From: Oryza sativa Japonica Group
Taxonomy: Eukaryota > Streptophyta > Magnoliopsida > Poales > Poaceae
Length of the DNA: 64,000 bases
Reading direction: 5' to 3'
NCBI RefSeq assembly: GCF_034140825.1
Contig: NC_089045.1
Span: 2,538,501 to 2,602,500, forward strand
The notes under the pieces are model-generated. The model had not been told where the DNA came from, did not search any database, and saw nothing but the letters and a program-made list of their open reading frames with translations. The position numbers and the translations under genes were made by a program. Below are positions 12,093-22,600 of the stretch, piece after piece. How positions within the stretch are numbered: the stretch's first letter is position 1; every line of letters starts with the position of its first letter.

Positions 12093-13767
12093 AATCAATT
12101 GTTATTGCCCCCCTTATTGTCATGTAATCGATTACCCAATGTTTCCTTAAGACCGAGTTCGGTGTTCTTGCACATTTTTCAATTTTGTTATGCTTATTGT
12201 TTCTTGTTGGATCATGATCATGTTATTTTGATACGGCTAACTTATTTTGTCTTGTCTGTGAGTACATGAGGTTGTCTGTGAATGCAACAAAGAAATTTTG
12301 ATTCCTTCGTACATAGTACATTTCTTTATTGCCAGGTGTATGGAAGTTCAGGAATGTTATATGCTGTGCTTATTCGCATTGCTCTTGCAATGAATTGTTT
12401 CGGATTGGCCAATCCTGTCCTATATTACTACGGGTCAAATTATTCTGATGAAATGTATCAGCTCCGCTGAATTCACATCATGTGTTACTTTCAGAGCTGC
12501 TCCTGTTCCTTTTGAAGTGAAAAGAACTTTCGGATTAATTGTCTATACTTTTATTCATTGAAAACCGCTTGTTCTTGCACTTTATTTCTCCTTTCCATTT
12601 GTTCAATCCATCCCATGAGTATATATTTTGCAAAGGAAGAAAAAAGTGAACAAGTTTAAGGGTAAAATACAGTTTTCCAACACTGAAGTGTCTGAACTGA
12701 GCTCTCATACATCGTATGCATGTCCTTTCATTGCATCAGAAAGCTTTATTCTATCTTCTCCCCTTCATTCTTTTTCATTTGCTGAATCTGTTCCAAGATT
12801 TTTTTTTCAGTTTTGCACAAAAAAGATTTTATTCCTTTTTGTATAAAACAGAGTAAAGTGCAAGAGCTTTGCCAATCAATCGATACGAAAGAATTCTACC
12901 TCCTCTCCTTCATTCCTTTTCGTTTCCTGAATCCTTTGCAAGATTTTTCGGTTTCCACAAAAGTGGCGAAGAACAAGTTGTCATTTCATCCAGGCAGCTA
13001 GGTGTGTTTCAGAAACAAAATTCAGACAATTAGGTGTAGTCAGGAAATACAGATTTTTTTCACCTTGCTTTCTCTGATTGCTCAGCTATAAATGGTAGAA
13101 ATCTCCCTTTGGTGTTGTGACACTCACATCTTTATTCCCTGTCGGTAAATACTGTACTTCTTAGTTCTCGTTGACAAGTACACAGATGATCAGAGAACGA
13201 AAACCATCCTGCCGACCAGTTCTTGCAACAGGTGAAATCGGAATTTGTTCGGGCGGACAGAATGGAACACTGACCAAATCTTATCTGTATTTCTATCCTA
13301 ACCTGTAGCCTGTCCAGGCTACACCAAAAGACACATCAAAAATCACCAAAACACTGACGAAATATTTCAGGCACAAATCAAGGCTACTATCTCAGGTACC
13401 TGAAAAATTCCCAGTCCTAAAATGTGAGCATGTCATGTATGACAGTACTAAGAGTTTTTTATTCTAAACACAAAACAAACGTAATCTTCAAATACATAAG
13501 CGCACGTACCATATGAACACACATAACCTTATTTTTATGAGCACCTCCAATAAACCAGACCAACATACGTTAAGATTGATGAAATTACCACATAACATCT
13601 CATTATCGGCGAGTGCATCATCTACAGTTAAAAGAATATTAGTTAGAGACTCGAATCCATATTGGTAGTTTCTGAACACTCGGTATTCATGCGACACTGA
13701 CAGAGCAGTGTTGAAAGGAATGCAGAACTGATAATGCAAAATTACAGGCCTCATCAAATTGCATACA
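12093..13767. other. 3' flank of RopGAP and spacer
   Basis: I see no gene. A local imperfect direct repeat pairs about 12735-12815 with 12880-12958 (shared CTTCATTC, CTGAATC and AAGATTTTT blocks), probably an old tandem duplication. The rest is unassigned. Confidence 0.4.
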
Positions 13768-13882
13768 TTTTTTTTTTCGAACGCGCAAAAGAATTGCACG
13801 TCAATATATTAACAGGAAAAGAGTTTTTGTTACACAAAGCAATCAGCCAGCTTATACCTAGGGGGAACTTGAAGGTAGGAAC
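13768..13882 (-). mobile_element. Small LINE/retroposon tail, minus strand
   Basis: The insert starts with a T run on the plus strand (the A tail of a minus-strand copy), next to CGAACGCGCAAAAGAATTG. A perfect 14-bp direct repeat, TCAAATTGCATACA, flanks it at 13754-13767 and 13883-13896. The end sequence, read on the minus strand as CTTTTGCGCGTTCG plus A, resembles the tail of the LINE insert at 3905-4377, so both probably belong to related LINE families. Confidence 0.75.
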
Positions 13883-13896
13883 TCAAATTGCATACA

Positions 13897-14440
13897 GTAT
13901 CAACTCCACTTGGGAGAAAGAAATATTCCATCCCACAACCACAGAAACCGCTGCATCTTTTCTGGGTTGGCCTCCCTCCTTTTCTATCACTATACATTTA
14001 TTCTTTTCGATGATTTCTCTCACTATATATACACAAACTTGTTCACTCTGAAGGATAGCACAGAAAATTACCAGAGCTAAACTGTCTTGCACATCCTTTC
14101 ACCCTGAGTGACGCAGTAATTTGGAGGTAAGTACATCACACACTCATTTTTCAATCACTTCAATTCTCTTTGTTTTTTTTCCTCGATAATACAAACACGG
14201 GGAAATTTCTTAAAATTTATACTAAAGTTAAACTATTTCGTGTGAAATTTCCTACTTCAAAGTTCAAACATGGCCTAATTAAGTGACATGATTTTTTTGG
14301 TGATAATTTTTACGGTGGTCTCTGCTGGTAGTATAAATATAACACAAATGCTCACTTTTCTTGCTTAGTTTTGCAGTGTAAAGTTTACTACTAGTACGCG
14401 TACTCCTCAAGAACACCTTGTTGGCCGGCGGCGACTACGC
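13897..14440 (+). promoter_or_regulatory. Upstream region of the FAF-like gene
   Basis: A TATA-like sequence TATAAATATA lies at 14332-14341, about 100 bp before the ATG at 14441, and a second TATATATA at 14024-14031. The nearer one is the better core-promoter candidate. No other feature is recognisable. Confidence 0.5.
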
Positions 14441-15316
14441 ATGGCGGCGGACGGCGGCGCGCTGAAGCGGCTGTTCGAGAAGCCGTTGCCGGAGAACCCG
14501 ACGCTGCTGGAGGCGCTGTCGGCGTGGAACCACACCCACCGCAAGAAGCTCGTCGACCCGGCGTCCTTCACCGAGATCTTCGGCGAGCTCCACTTCCAGG
14601 AGAAGCCGCCCGTCGTCGACTCCCTCGCTCGCGCCGCCGCCCGCCCCTCGCCGTCGCCGCCGCCTCCGCCCCCGCCACGCCGCACGGTGTCATGGCTCGA
14701 CATCACCGACGCCGCCACCGCCGACAACGACAACGACAAGAGCAAGGATGACTCCTCGCTCGACGCCCTCCTCAAGCCGCCCAGGCCGGCGAGCGGCGGC
14801 GCCACCGTGAAGCGGAGCGCGAGCTTCTGCCTCAAGAGCTCGACGTCGCTGCTGCTCTGCACCGAGGGGCTCGGGTCGGAGAGCACCGTGGACGCCGACG
14901 ACATGGTCAAGGACGGCGACGGCAGCGGCGCCGTCGTCGACAGCGGGATGGACGTGGACGACGACGCCAGCGACGTCGCCGCCGCCGTGGCGGGCGACGA
15001 CGCCTTCGGCGCCGGAGGGAAGGAGAATCGGCCGCCGCCGCCGCCGCCGTCGTTCCCGCCGCCGATACGGTCGATCGGGCGCGGCGGGAAGCCGAGTGTG
15101 TGCTTCCGGTCGGTGCGCGCGGAGGGGAGGTTCGTGCTGATGGAGGTGGTCATCCCCGGGAAGGATCTCCTGCGGGCGACTCGCGAGGGCGGCCGCCTCA
15201 GGCTGCAGTTCTCCAACGCCGCCGCCGCCGCCGCCGCCGCCGTCGGCGTCATCGACGACGAGGAGATGCATGGACAAGAAGCAGCAGCATGCGTAGGCGG
15301 CGACACGTTCGCTTAA
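14441..15316 (+). CDS. FANTASTIC FOUR (FAF)-like protein
   Basis: A single-exon gene of 291 residues. The FAF domain lies near 204-257: FPPPIRSIGRGGKPSVCF, then RFVLMEVVIPG and EGGRLRLQF. Two further conserved FAF-like blocks are SFTEIFGELHFQE (42-54) and CTEGLGSES (140-148). Proline runs, an acidic stretch (152-187) and a C-terminal alanine run fill the rest. Arabidopsis FAF proteins influence shoot meristem size through the WUSCHEL/CLAVATA loop; that role is family knowledge, not shown here. Codons are strongly GC-rich, as in many single-exon grass genes. No signal peptide or membrane segment is seen. The ATG is the first in frame and sits about 100 bp after a TATA-like box. Confidence 0.85.
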   Translation: MAADGGALKRLFEKPLPENPTLLEALSAWNHTHRKKLVDPASFTEIFGELHFQEKPPVVDSLARAAARPSPSPPPPPPPRRTVSWLDITDAATADNDNDKSKDDSSLDALLKPPRPASGGATVKRSASFCLKSSTSLLLCTEGLGSESTVDADDMVKDGDGSGAVVDSGMDVDDDASDVAAAVAGDDAFGAGGKENRPPPPPPSFPPPIRSIGRGGKPSVCFRSVRAEGRFVLMEVVIPGKDLLRATREGGRLRLQFSNAAAAAAAAVGVIDDEEMHGQEAAACVGGDTFA

Positions 15317-15720
15317 TTAACTCCTATTATAATCTATTATTCTTGTGCTAACTAATTTGGTCAAGAAGCACTAATTAAACATACTTGTGATGCATATATA
15401 TGATTTCATATACATACAATACTTTGTCAGGTCATAGGAACATGTCGCTCTGTACAATAAGAATGTACGATCTGACCTGAATATCAAAGCAGTGAAAGAT
15501 CTAGAAAAAGTTTAAGAGGCTAGATAAATTTTGTTTTATCAAGTGTTTGCTATGAAATTTTCTTTCCAATTCATAAGGAACATTTCAATTCGATTGTGCG
15601 TCTGTCCATGGTTGCTGGGTGGTGGATCCGTATGATGTGTATTGTGTCTAAAAAAAAAGTAGAGTCTTCTATGTAAAAAATGGTGCGACTATTGTTGTGG
15701 AAATGTGTTTTTTTATATCA
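15317..15720. other. 3' flank of the FAF-like gene
   Basis: AT-rich sequence likely to include the 3' untranslated region. I see no repeat or gene in it. Confidence 0.4.
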
Positions 15721-15979
15721 CTAGTAAAATACTGGTGCGTTGCAGCGAGCTCTAATTATATTAGATGAGCTGATTAAAACTAAATCATTACACTCAATCT
15801 CTGATTAACGATGGTATGATTGTGTTGTAAGCATGAAGCAAATAGAGCTCCTTACTCTAGTACTTTGTTGATTAACAATGATGAGTACACAAGTCCCAAG
15901 ATAGATGGTGGCTCCCACTTGTCAAATAGATCGGGGTGGCATAACCATTACCACTAGCATTTTTTCAAGATAGTATAGA
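15721..15979 (-). mobile_element. Probable short non-autonomous Helitron
   Basis: Read on the minus strand, the element begins TCTATACTATCTTG after an A and ends in a GC-rich imperfect hairpin (GCTCGCTGCAACGCACCAGT) followed by ATTTTACTAG and a T. A TC start, a CTAG end, a hairpin just before it and insertion between A and T are Helitron hallmarks. The end resembles the better example at 45752-46099. It encodes nothing. Confidence 0.6.
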
Positions 15980-17334
15980 TATTACCCTTTTTTAATAATT
16001 ATTTTTGGACTATCTTATACATCTATGAAGAAATTTTTCCAGAAAACATCAAATATAATTGTAGTATAATCAATATAAGTCATATAAGAGTGTTATAGCT
16101 TAGCGGGCTGGGGGAGATATGTGTGAAAGCAGCCTCCACATTGCACCATCCCGATGGTGCTTTGAATTGTTAGCCCATTTCCCATATGCACGAATCTCAA
16201 TACACATCCAATAGTAAAAAATATCGACATATTTCCTTCTAAACTATTGTCGGCTGTATAGAAAAATCATTATTTTTTGTATATTGTTTTATAAATCAAT
16301 TGCAGCACACTGGAATAATAAAAAGTAATTTACTGGTCCAAAAGTGCGTCCATTTCTATTTGAAAAAGTAAGAAAGAATATGTATCGTTTTTAATTAGAG
16401 GGGGGTATCAAAGTGAGTATAATGCCAACATCCAAGAATTCCGAATCTTGGTACGTTGGTGGGCTGTTGCCATTCCTCCGAAAAGAGGCATGTCCACTTG
16501 TCGGTGGAATACTTGCATGTCGAAATATCTATATGGGTGAATGTTCTACGTTTTTCAGAAAAAAATCCCAAGATTTCGAAACACGGTAGAAAATTAAAAT
16601 TGTCGTACAATACATCTCACAAGAGCATATAAACATTATCCATGTTGGAATTGTTTCTTTCATTTCTGATGAATGAATGATTTTAATTTACGGCTACTCC
16701 TAAATAAATAACATAAACTCACAAATATTATTTTCATTTATTAACGAATCAATGATTTTACAGTTACTTATGAACATTATGAATAAACAATATGACGCAC
16801 ATATTGTTTATTTTTTCTATCATTTATAGATTTTGCGGCTACTCCTAAATAAACAATACAAACTCATGCATGGTCTCACATGATCTCTCTTATACATGCT
16901 CATTGATTGGCTCTTTTAACTTATTCCTATTTGTGGTCCACTCTACTCACACCAATGTAGGATTAGATTCCAAGACTTTTGAGTCGATGGTCATTGGTCA
17001 AGTTTCTTTCTTCAAAAAGACAAAGGCTAAAAGAAATCGAGGGGCAAGAATATATCATAAAAAAGACACCCTACTGGTGTGATCTTCAAATGGATTAAAG
17101 CAATGATCAATGCTACATGAAAGTCAGATTATTTACAAGTTTTCAAATGCCAACCTAGTCTATTTTATTGAGTTGTGATCCAAATTCATTTACACACGTA
17201 TAAAGGCCAACTTCGGACGGAGTGAAGCGGAGGCTTGGATCGTTATCCTTTTAGGGTTTCACTTTTATATATACTTCTTGTAAGCTACCGTTCGGCGTTG
17301 TAACCTCACCCGATATAATAAAGAAATTTTGCTA
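15980..17334. other. Unassigned AT-rich spacer
   Basis: No gene is visible. Short repeated phrases (CGGCTACTCCTAAATAAA around 16690 and 16835) show local duplication. The last 120 bp before the CACTA element look like a transcript 3' end (AATAAAG near 17318) but I could not assign them. Confidence 0.35.
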
Positions 17335-18645
17335 CACTGGTGGAGAAAGGGGCTTTACTCCCGGTTCGTAACCCCCTATAGTCCCGGTTTTCAAACCGGG
17401 ACTACCAATCCAGGACTAAAGATCACTATCTTTAGTCCCGGGTGAAAAAACCGGGAGTAAAAATCCATTTTTAGTCCCGTTGGTGTTACCAACCGGGACT
17501 AAAGATAGAGCCTTTTTAGTCCCGGTTGGTAACACCAACCGGGACTAAAGATAGAGCTAGACTAGCTAGATCCGGTTGCTCCATTATTATTTTCTTTTCT
17601 TCATTATATTGATTTCACCCCATCCCCTTCCCAAAATCCCAAATAAATTATCCCCAAATCCTCAACTCCCCAAATCGATACATCACAGATACATCACAAA
17701 TTTTACAAAATTCATCATAGATACATCACATTCACATCACACACAAATCAAATACACAGATCCGAATCACAAATTCTAAAAAGAAGAAGAAAAAAAAAGC
17801 CCGTTGCCACTGCCGCGCCGGCCGCCAGCCGCCGGCCGCCGGAGCGCCGCCCGCCGCGAGGCCGCCTGGCCCTTCGCCGCACCGCCCGCCACCGCACCGC
17901 CCAACGCCGCGCCGCCCCCAACCACCGCGCCACCCGGGCCGCAGCACCGCTCGGCCACCGCGCTGCCCGCGAGGCCGCCTGGGCCGCTGCGCCGCCCGGC
18001 CACCGCGCTGCCCGCGAGGCCGCCCGGGCCACCCCCCCTTCCCGCCCGCGAGGCCGCCCGGGCCTCCGCGCCGCCGGCCGCCAGGCCCTCCGCCCGCTGG
18101 CCGCCAGGCCCTCCGCCCGCCGGCGCTGGTAGAGGAGAAAGAGGAAAAGGAGGAGAGAAGTTAAAAGGAGAGGAGGAAGAAGAGGAAGAGATATGGAGGA
18201 GGAAGAGATAAGGCCAGGGAGGAGATAGAATATATTAACTGCTCCTCCTCCTCCTCGATCTGGTCTCGTACTCTTCGCCACCCATGTTGCGCATGCCGAT
18301 CTTTTATTCCGGTTGGTGTTACCAACCGGGACTAAAGATCTATCTTTAGTCCCGGTTGGTAACACCAATCGGGACTAAAGATAATAGAGATCTTTAGTCC
18401 CGGTTAGTGTTACCAACCGGGACTAAAGATAGATCTTTAGTCCCGGTTGGTAAAGATAATAGAGATCTTTAGTCCCGGTTAGTGTTATCTTTAGTCCCGG
18501 TTGGTAACACCAACCGGGACTAAAGATAAAAAAAAACTCTATCCTTTTGAACCGGGACTAAAGATATCTTTAGTCCCGGTTTTTATTGCAACCGGGACTA
18601 TTGTGTATTTTGGCCGACCGACCAAAGATGGTTTCTCCACCAGTG
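17335..18645. mobile_element. Non-autonomous CACTA element, 1311 bp
   Basis: The ends are CACTGGTGGAGAAA and its exact inverse TTTCTCCACCAGTG. A 3-bp direct repeat CTA flanks both ends (17332-17334 and 18646-18648), as expected for the CACTA (En/Spm) superfamily. Both subterminal regions carry many direct and inverted copies of TTTAGTCCCGGTTGGT, the type of array that CACTA transposases bind. No transposase is present. The middle (about 17804-18130) is very GC-rich with internal tandem repeats of CGCGAGGCCGCC; it could be captured gene DNA but I could not identify a source. Confidence 0.9.
17804..18130. repeat. GC-rich tandem-repeat core of the CACTA element
   Basis: Repeats of about 42-47 bp (ACCGCGCTGCCCGCGAGGCC) and a second short repeat (GGCCGCCAGGCCCTCCGCCC) build this core. 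Long open frames exist on both strands, but they consist of Ala/Pro/Arg/Gly only and reflect base composition, not selection on a protein. Confidence 0.7.
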
Positions 18646-19674
18646 CTAGCTAATGCTCGTGGTTTTTTCTCTCCTGCTTTAGGAGGGTTTTCCACGTTAA
18701 ATCTCGTGTCTTCTATGATTGATCTATCGTTTTTATCGTTTATTTGCCGATTGTTTCCTAATATATTTTAATTGTAGCCATGGCTGTATCTAAAGAAAGA
18801 GATGAGATTGTTCGTTTGAAAAGAGGGTGATGAAATTATTCCCTTCTTTGGATTATAACCAAAACAATCTTAAATTTAAAGTTTGACTTTTAAGAACAAT
18901 TTAAGTGTACCTTTTAATTGTCTTATTAGCGAGAAGGCATGGAAAGAAAACCAGAAAACAATAGGGAAAAAAACTTAAAGTAGGGCTCGTTCGGTTTGTA
19001 GGGTTTTCAAAATTAATATAGAAATAAAAAAAACCTTAGGAATATTATGGAAATATATGTGCAAACTTAAGAATTAAGAAAAACACATGAAACTTTCCAT
19101 GGTTGTTCAGCAAGCTACTGAAAGGATTGAAAAGTGAAAACATTAGGTGGGGTGGATTTTTTCCATGTGTTATGTTTCCCCCCTAAAGGCCTTGTTATGT
19201 TTGGAGGGAATGGAAGGGAAATAATTTCATACCACAGTATGTGTGACAATCCCAACCTCTTAAATATTAACTGAACATGACCTAAAAGTGAAGGAATAGA
19301 ACGGCCTCATCGTTTCGCATTATTCGGGGAATAAGCGAAACGACATATTTAAAAAAAATGTGAATAAAACTTTTATATACGTGTTCTTAACGATATAAAA
19401 GAAAATAATGAAATATAAACTTTGCTGAAAAACCTCAAAATCAACTTCAAATTTAAGATTAGAAATTACAAATTCTGTCTGATAAATATGCCTAAACAAG
19501 CCCAGATAGTTTTGGGCCTGAAAAGCCTTTCTTTTCTCAGGAAAGCACACAGCCCCAGTAAGCCCAAAAGCTTAGTTCTCCTCTTTTCCGGGTGGGCCCA
19601 CCTACAGTTGATTCTCTTATCTTCCTCCTCGCGTTCGCGTCTTCTCTTCTCTTCGCTCCGCTCGCTCATCGGCA
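18646..19674. other. Spacer and promoter region of the first cpSRP54 gene
   Basis: Positions 19310-19460 hold an inverted partial copy of the dispersed repeat also seen at 55605-56010. Nearer the gene, TGGGCC/GGCCCA motifs (site II elements, TCP-type) occur at 19513-19518 and 19593-19600. Such motifs are typical of nuclear genes for ribosomal and organelle proteins. No other gene is seen. Confidence 0.5.
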
Positions 19675-22600
19675 ATGGAGGCCACGGCGCTCACGCTCTC
19701 CTCCCGCCCCGCCGCCGCCAGCCGCTCGCCGGCGAAGGGAACCTTCGCCTCCCTCCACCCCCGCCGCCGCTTCTCCGCGCACGCTGTCCACCTCCGCGCG
19801 GCCCAGAGCGCCTCCCTGCGCGCCCCCTCCCCGGTGCGTTGCTCCATTTCCTTTGGGGGAGAGCTCGTGTCGCGCGCCTCGTCTTCCGAGGAAGGTCGCA
19901 TTGTTTCCCTAATACCATGTTGTGTGATTATTTATCATGGGGGGTTTTGCAGGGGGCGAGGAGGAGACGGAGGAGGGGGAGCGGGCTGGTGGTGCGGGCG
20001 GAGATGTTCGGGCAGCTCACCACCGGCCTGGAGTCCGCCTGGAACAAGCTGCGTGGCGTCGGTGAGTGACCCTGCTCCTTTTGATTCTCTCGTATGATGA
20101 TGCTCTCTTCAAGAAAATTTCGTGTTAATACATTTAGAGTAAATTGCGTTTAGGGCCACATTTTGTTACCAAAGATTCATTTTGGACTAACCTTTAACAC
20201 ATTTTTTCACTTTGGGCTAGGTTACTTTACCTTTCTTTCACTTTGGACCACTCCATAAACTTTTTAGGAATATATAAATAACATTTCCAACTTTAAACAC
20301 ATCAGCAACCCGTAAACCGGTAATCTTTTCCAACTTACACGGACAATTCTTTACAACATTATAGAGTAGATGCAGCTACAGAAAATGACTTGGGGTGGTC
20401 CAAAGTGCACCAAAGGTAATCTTACCTAATCCAAAGTGAAAATATAGGTTAGAGGATAGTCCAAAGTGAAACTTTGGTAACAAAAGGTGGACCAAAGTGC
20501 AATTAACTCATACATTTATTACTTTCTCCATTTCACAATGTAAGACTTTCTAGCATTGTCCACGTTCATATAGATGCTAATGAATATAGACAAGTCTTGC
20601 ATTGTGAAACGGATGGAGTACTTAATTATTCAGTACTTAATTGTTCATATGCACACTAGTATTATTCAGTACTCACTCACAAGAATTAATGCGATCTCTT
20701 CTTACTTTAGATGTACTAACAAAGGAGAATATCGTTGAGCCAATGCGGGATATAAGAAGAGCACTTCTGGAAGCTGATGTAAGTGTGCAATGTGTTAACT
20801 ACAGGTTTGCATTTTCAGTATGGTTTCATTTTGCACCTGAATTAATAGTCCTAATGCAGCTCCTGCTTTCTGCAGGTTAGTTTGCCTGTAGTGAGAAGAT
20901 TTGTTTCGTCTATAAGTGAAAAGGCTCTGGGTTCTGATCTTATAAGAGGAGTCCGACCGGAACAGCAATTGGTGAAGGTATGTCATGCTGTTCAGAATCT
21001 GACAGAGGGGGTGGATTCTAACAGACCGTTTTTGTTTGGGGTGAAACTTTTATAAAAAATGAAGGTTTTATCAATATTTGATCTTGATGTTATCTAAAAC
21101 AAAGTATTCGTATTCAAGATCGTTTTATCTCAGGAAGAATAATGAAAAGCATTGGCACAAGCAAAACCATAACATGCGTACAAATTTCTCCCTAGAATGT
21201 TCAGTTATTAATTGTAGTTTGTGCTAGATGAACATGGTGACTATCTTCTTAGACTAATTTATGTGCTTTTAGCACAGGACAAATAACCTACTCGGTGGTG
21301 CAGATTGTGCATGATGAACTTGTAAAACTGATGGGTGGAGAAGTATCAGATCTGGTATTTGCAAAAAGTGGCCCCACAGTAATCTTACTGGCAGGCCTGC
21401 AAGGTGTTGGGAAGACTACTGTTTGCGCAAAGCTTGCATTTTACCTGAAGAAATTGGTACATTCCTCAGCTTTCTAGTTCAAGCATCTAGTAGGATATAT
21501 ATTCTGAACAACCTATAGATACTTATGCCAGAGTTAGGTGACAGGGAAAGAGTTGTATGCTGGTCGCTGCAGATGTTTACAGGCCTGCAGCCATTGATCA
21601 ACTCACTATACTTGGTGAACAGGTACTTGATGAACCCTTAACTACTACAATGAGCTGCCTGTTTGACATATAAGAATTGTGCATAGCAGCTGTATAACAT
21701 GTACCACAGTCCCCCAGATCGTTCTGATACTTAAAGAAGAGTCAAACCCATCATGCCACAATTTTCTTTTGAATGGGCACTACTATAGTTTGTCCTGACT
21801 CCTGAGGTGGGAACGTTTTGGGCTTTATCAGGTCGGTGTACCAGTTTACTCAGAAGGAACAGAAGCCAAACCTGCACAAATAACCAAGAATGCCGTGGAA
21901 GAGGCCAAAAGAAAGAATATTGATGCCATTGTAATGGATACTGCTGGAAGACTGCAGGTCAGTCTTCTGTAGTTCTGTGCATTGCCTGCTCGTTTTTCAG
22001 TTGATAGCTTGACATGTCACTACCTTGTACAGAATTTTGATCTACCTAGTTCTAAGCTACTATATATTTACACAAAATAGCAATACAATTGTTTCAGTTC
22101 ACATTAACAGAACTTCCTATGATTTAACTAGCATCTTTATCTCATTGCTATGCCATTCAGATTGACAAATCAATGATGGTTGAATTGAAAGAAGTGAAGA
22201 AGGCAGTTAATCCTACGGAAGTTCTGCTTGTTGTTGATGCTATGACTGGACAGGAAGCTGCAGGTATGCAACTGTTCCACTTGCTATTTAAGTCCCTCTT
22301 TTTGCTACTAAAGGCCAACACTATTTGTTCGTATAGCAGAAATGCAACGAACAACCAGAATTTTTTCAACGGTTCTCAAATTCTACTATATGACAAATTC
22401 TTACAGCGCGACATGTTCTATCTGCTATATTTATACGAGCTTAAGAAGTATTATTGTTTGATAGAGTTGCAACAGCCACTTACAATACTTCTCTGAGATG
22501 CAGCATTGGTCACCACCTTCAATATTGAGATTGGTATCACTGGTGCTATATTGACTAAACTGGATGGTGATTCGAGGGGTGGAGCAGCACTAAGTGTTAA

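Noticed and set aside
17804-18211. Long Ala/Pro/Arg open frames inside the CACTA element
   Set aside because: They occur on both strands in several frames and consist of few residue types. They follow from GC-rich tandem repeats and show no domain.
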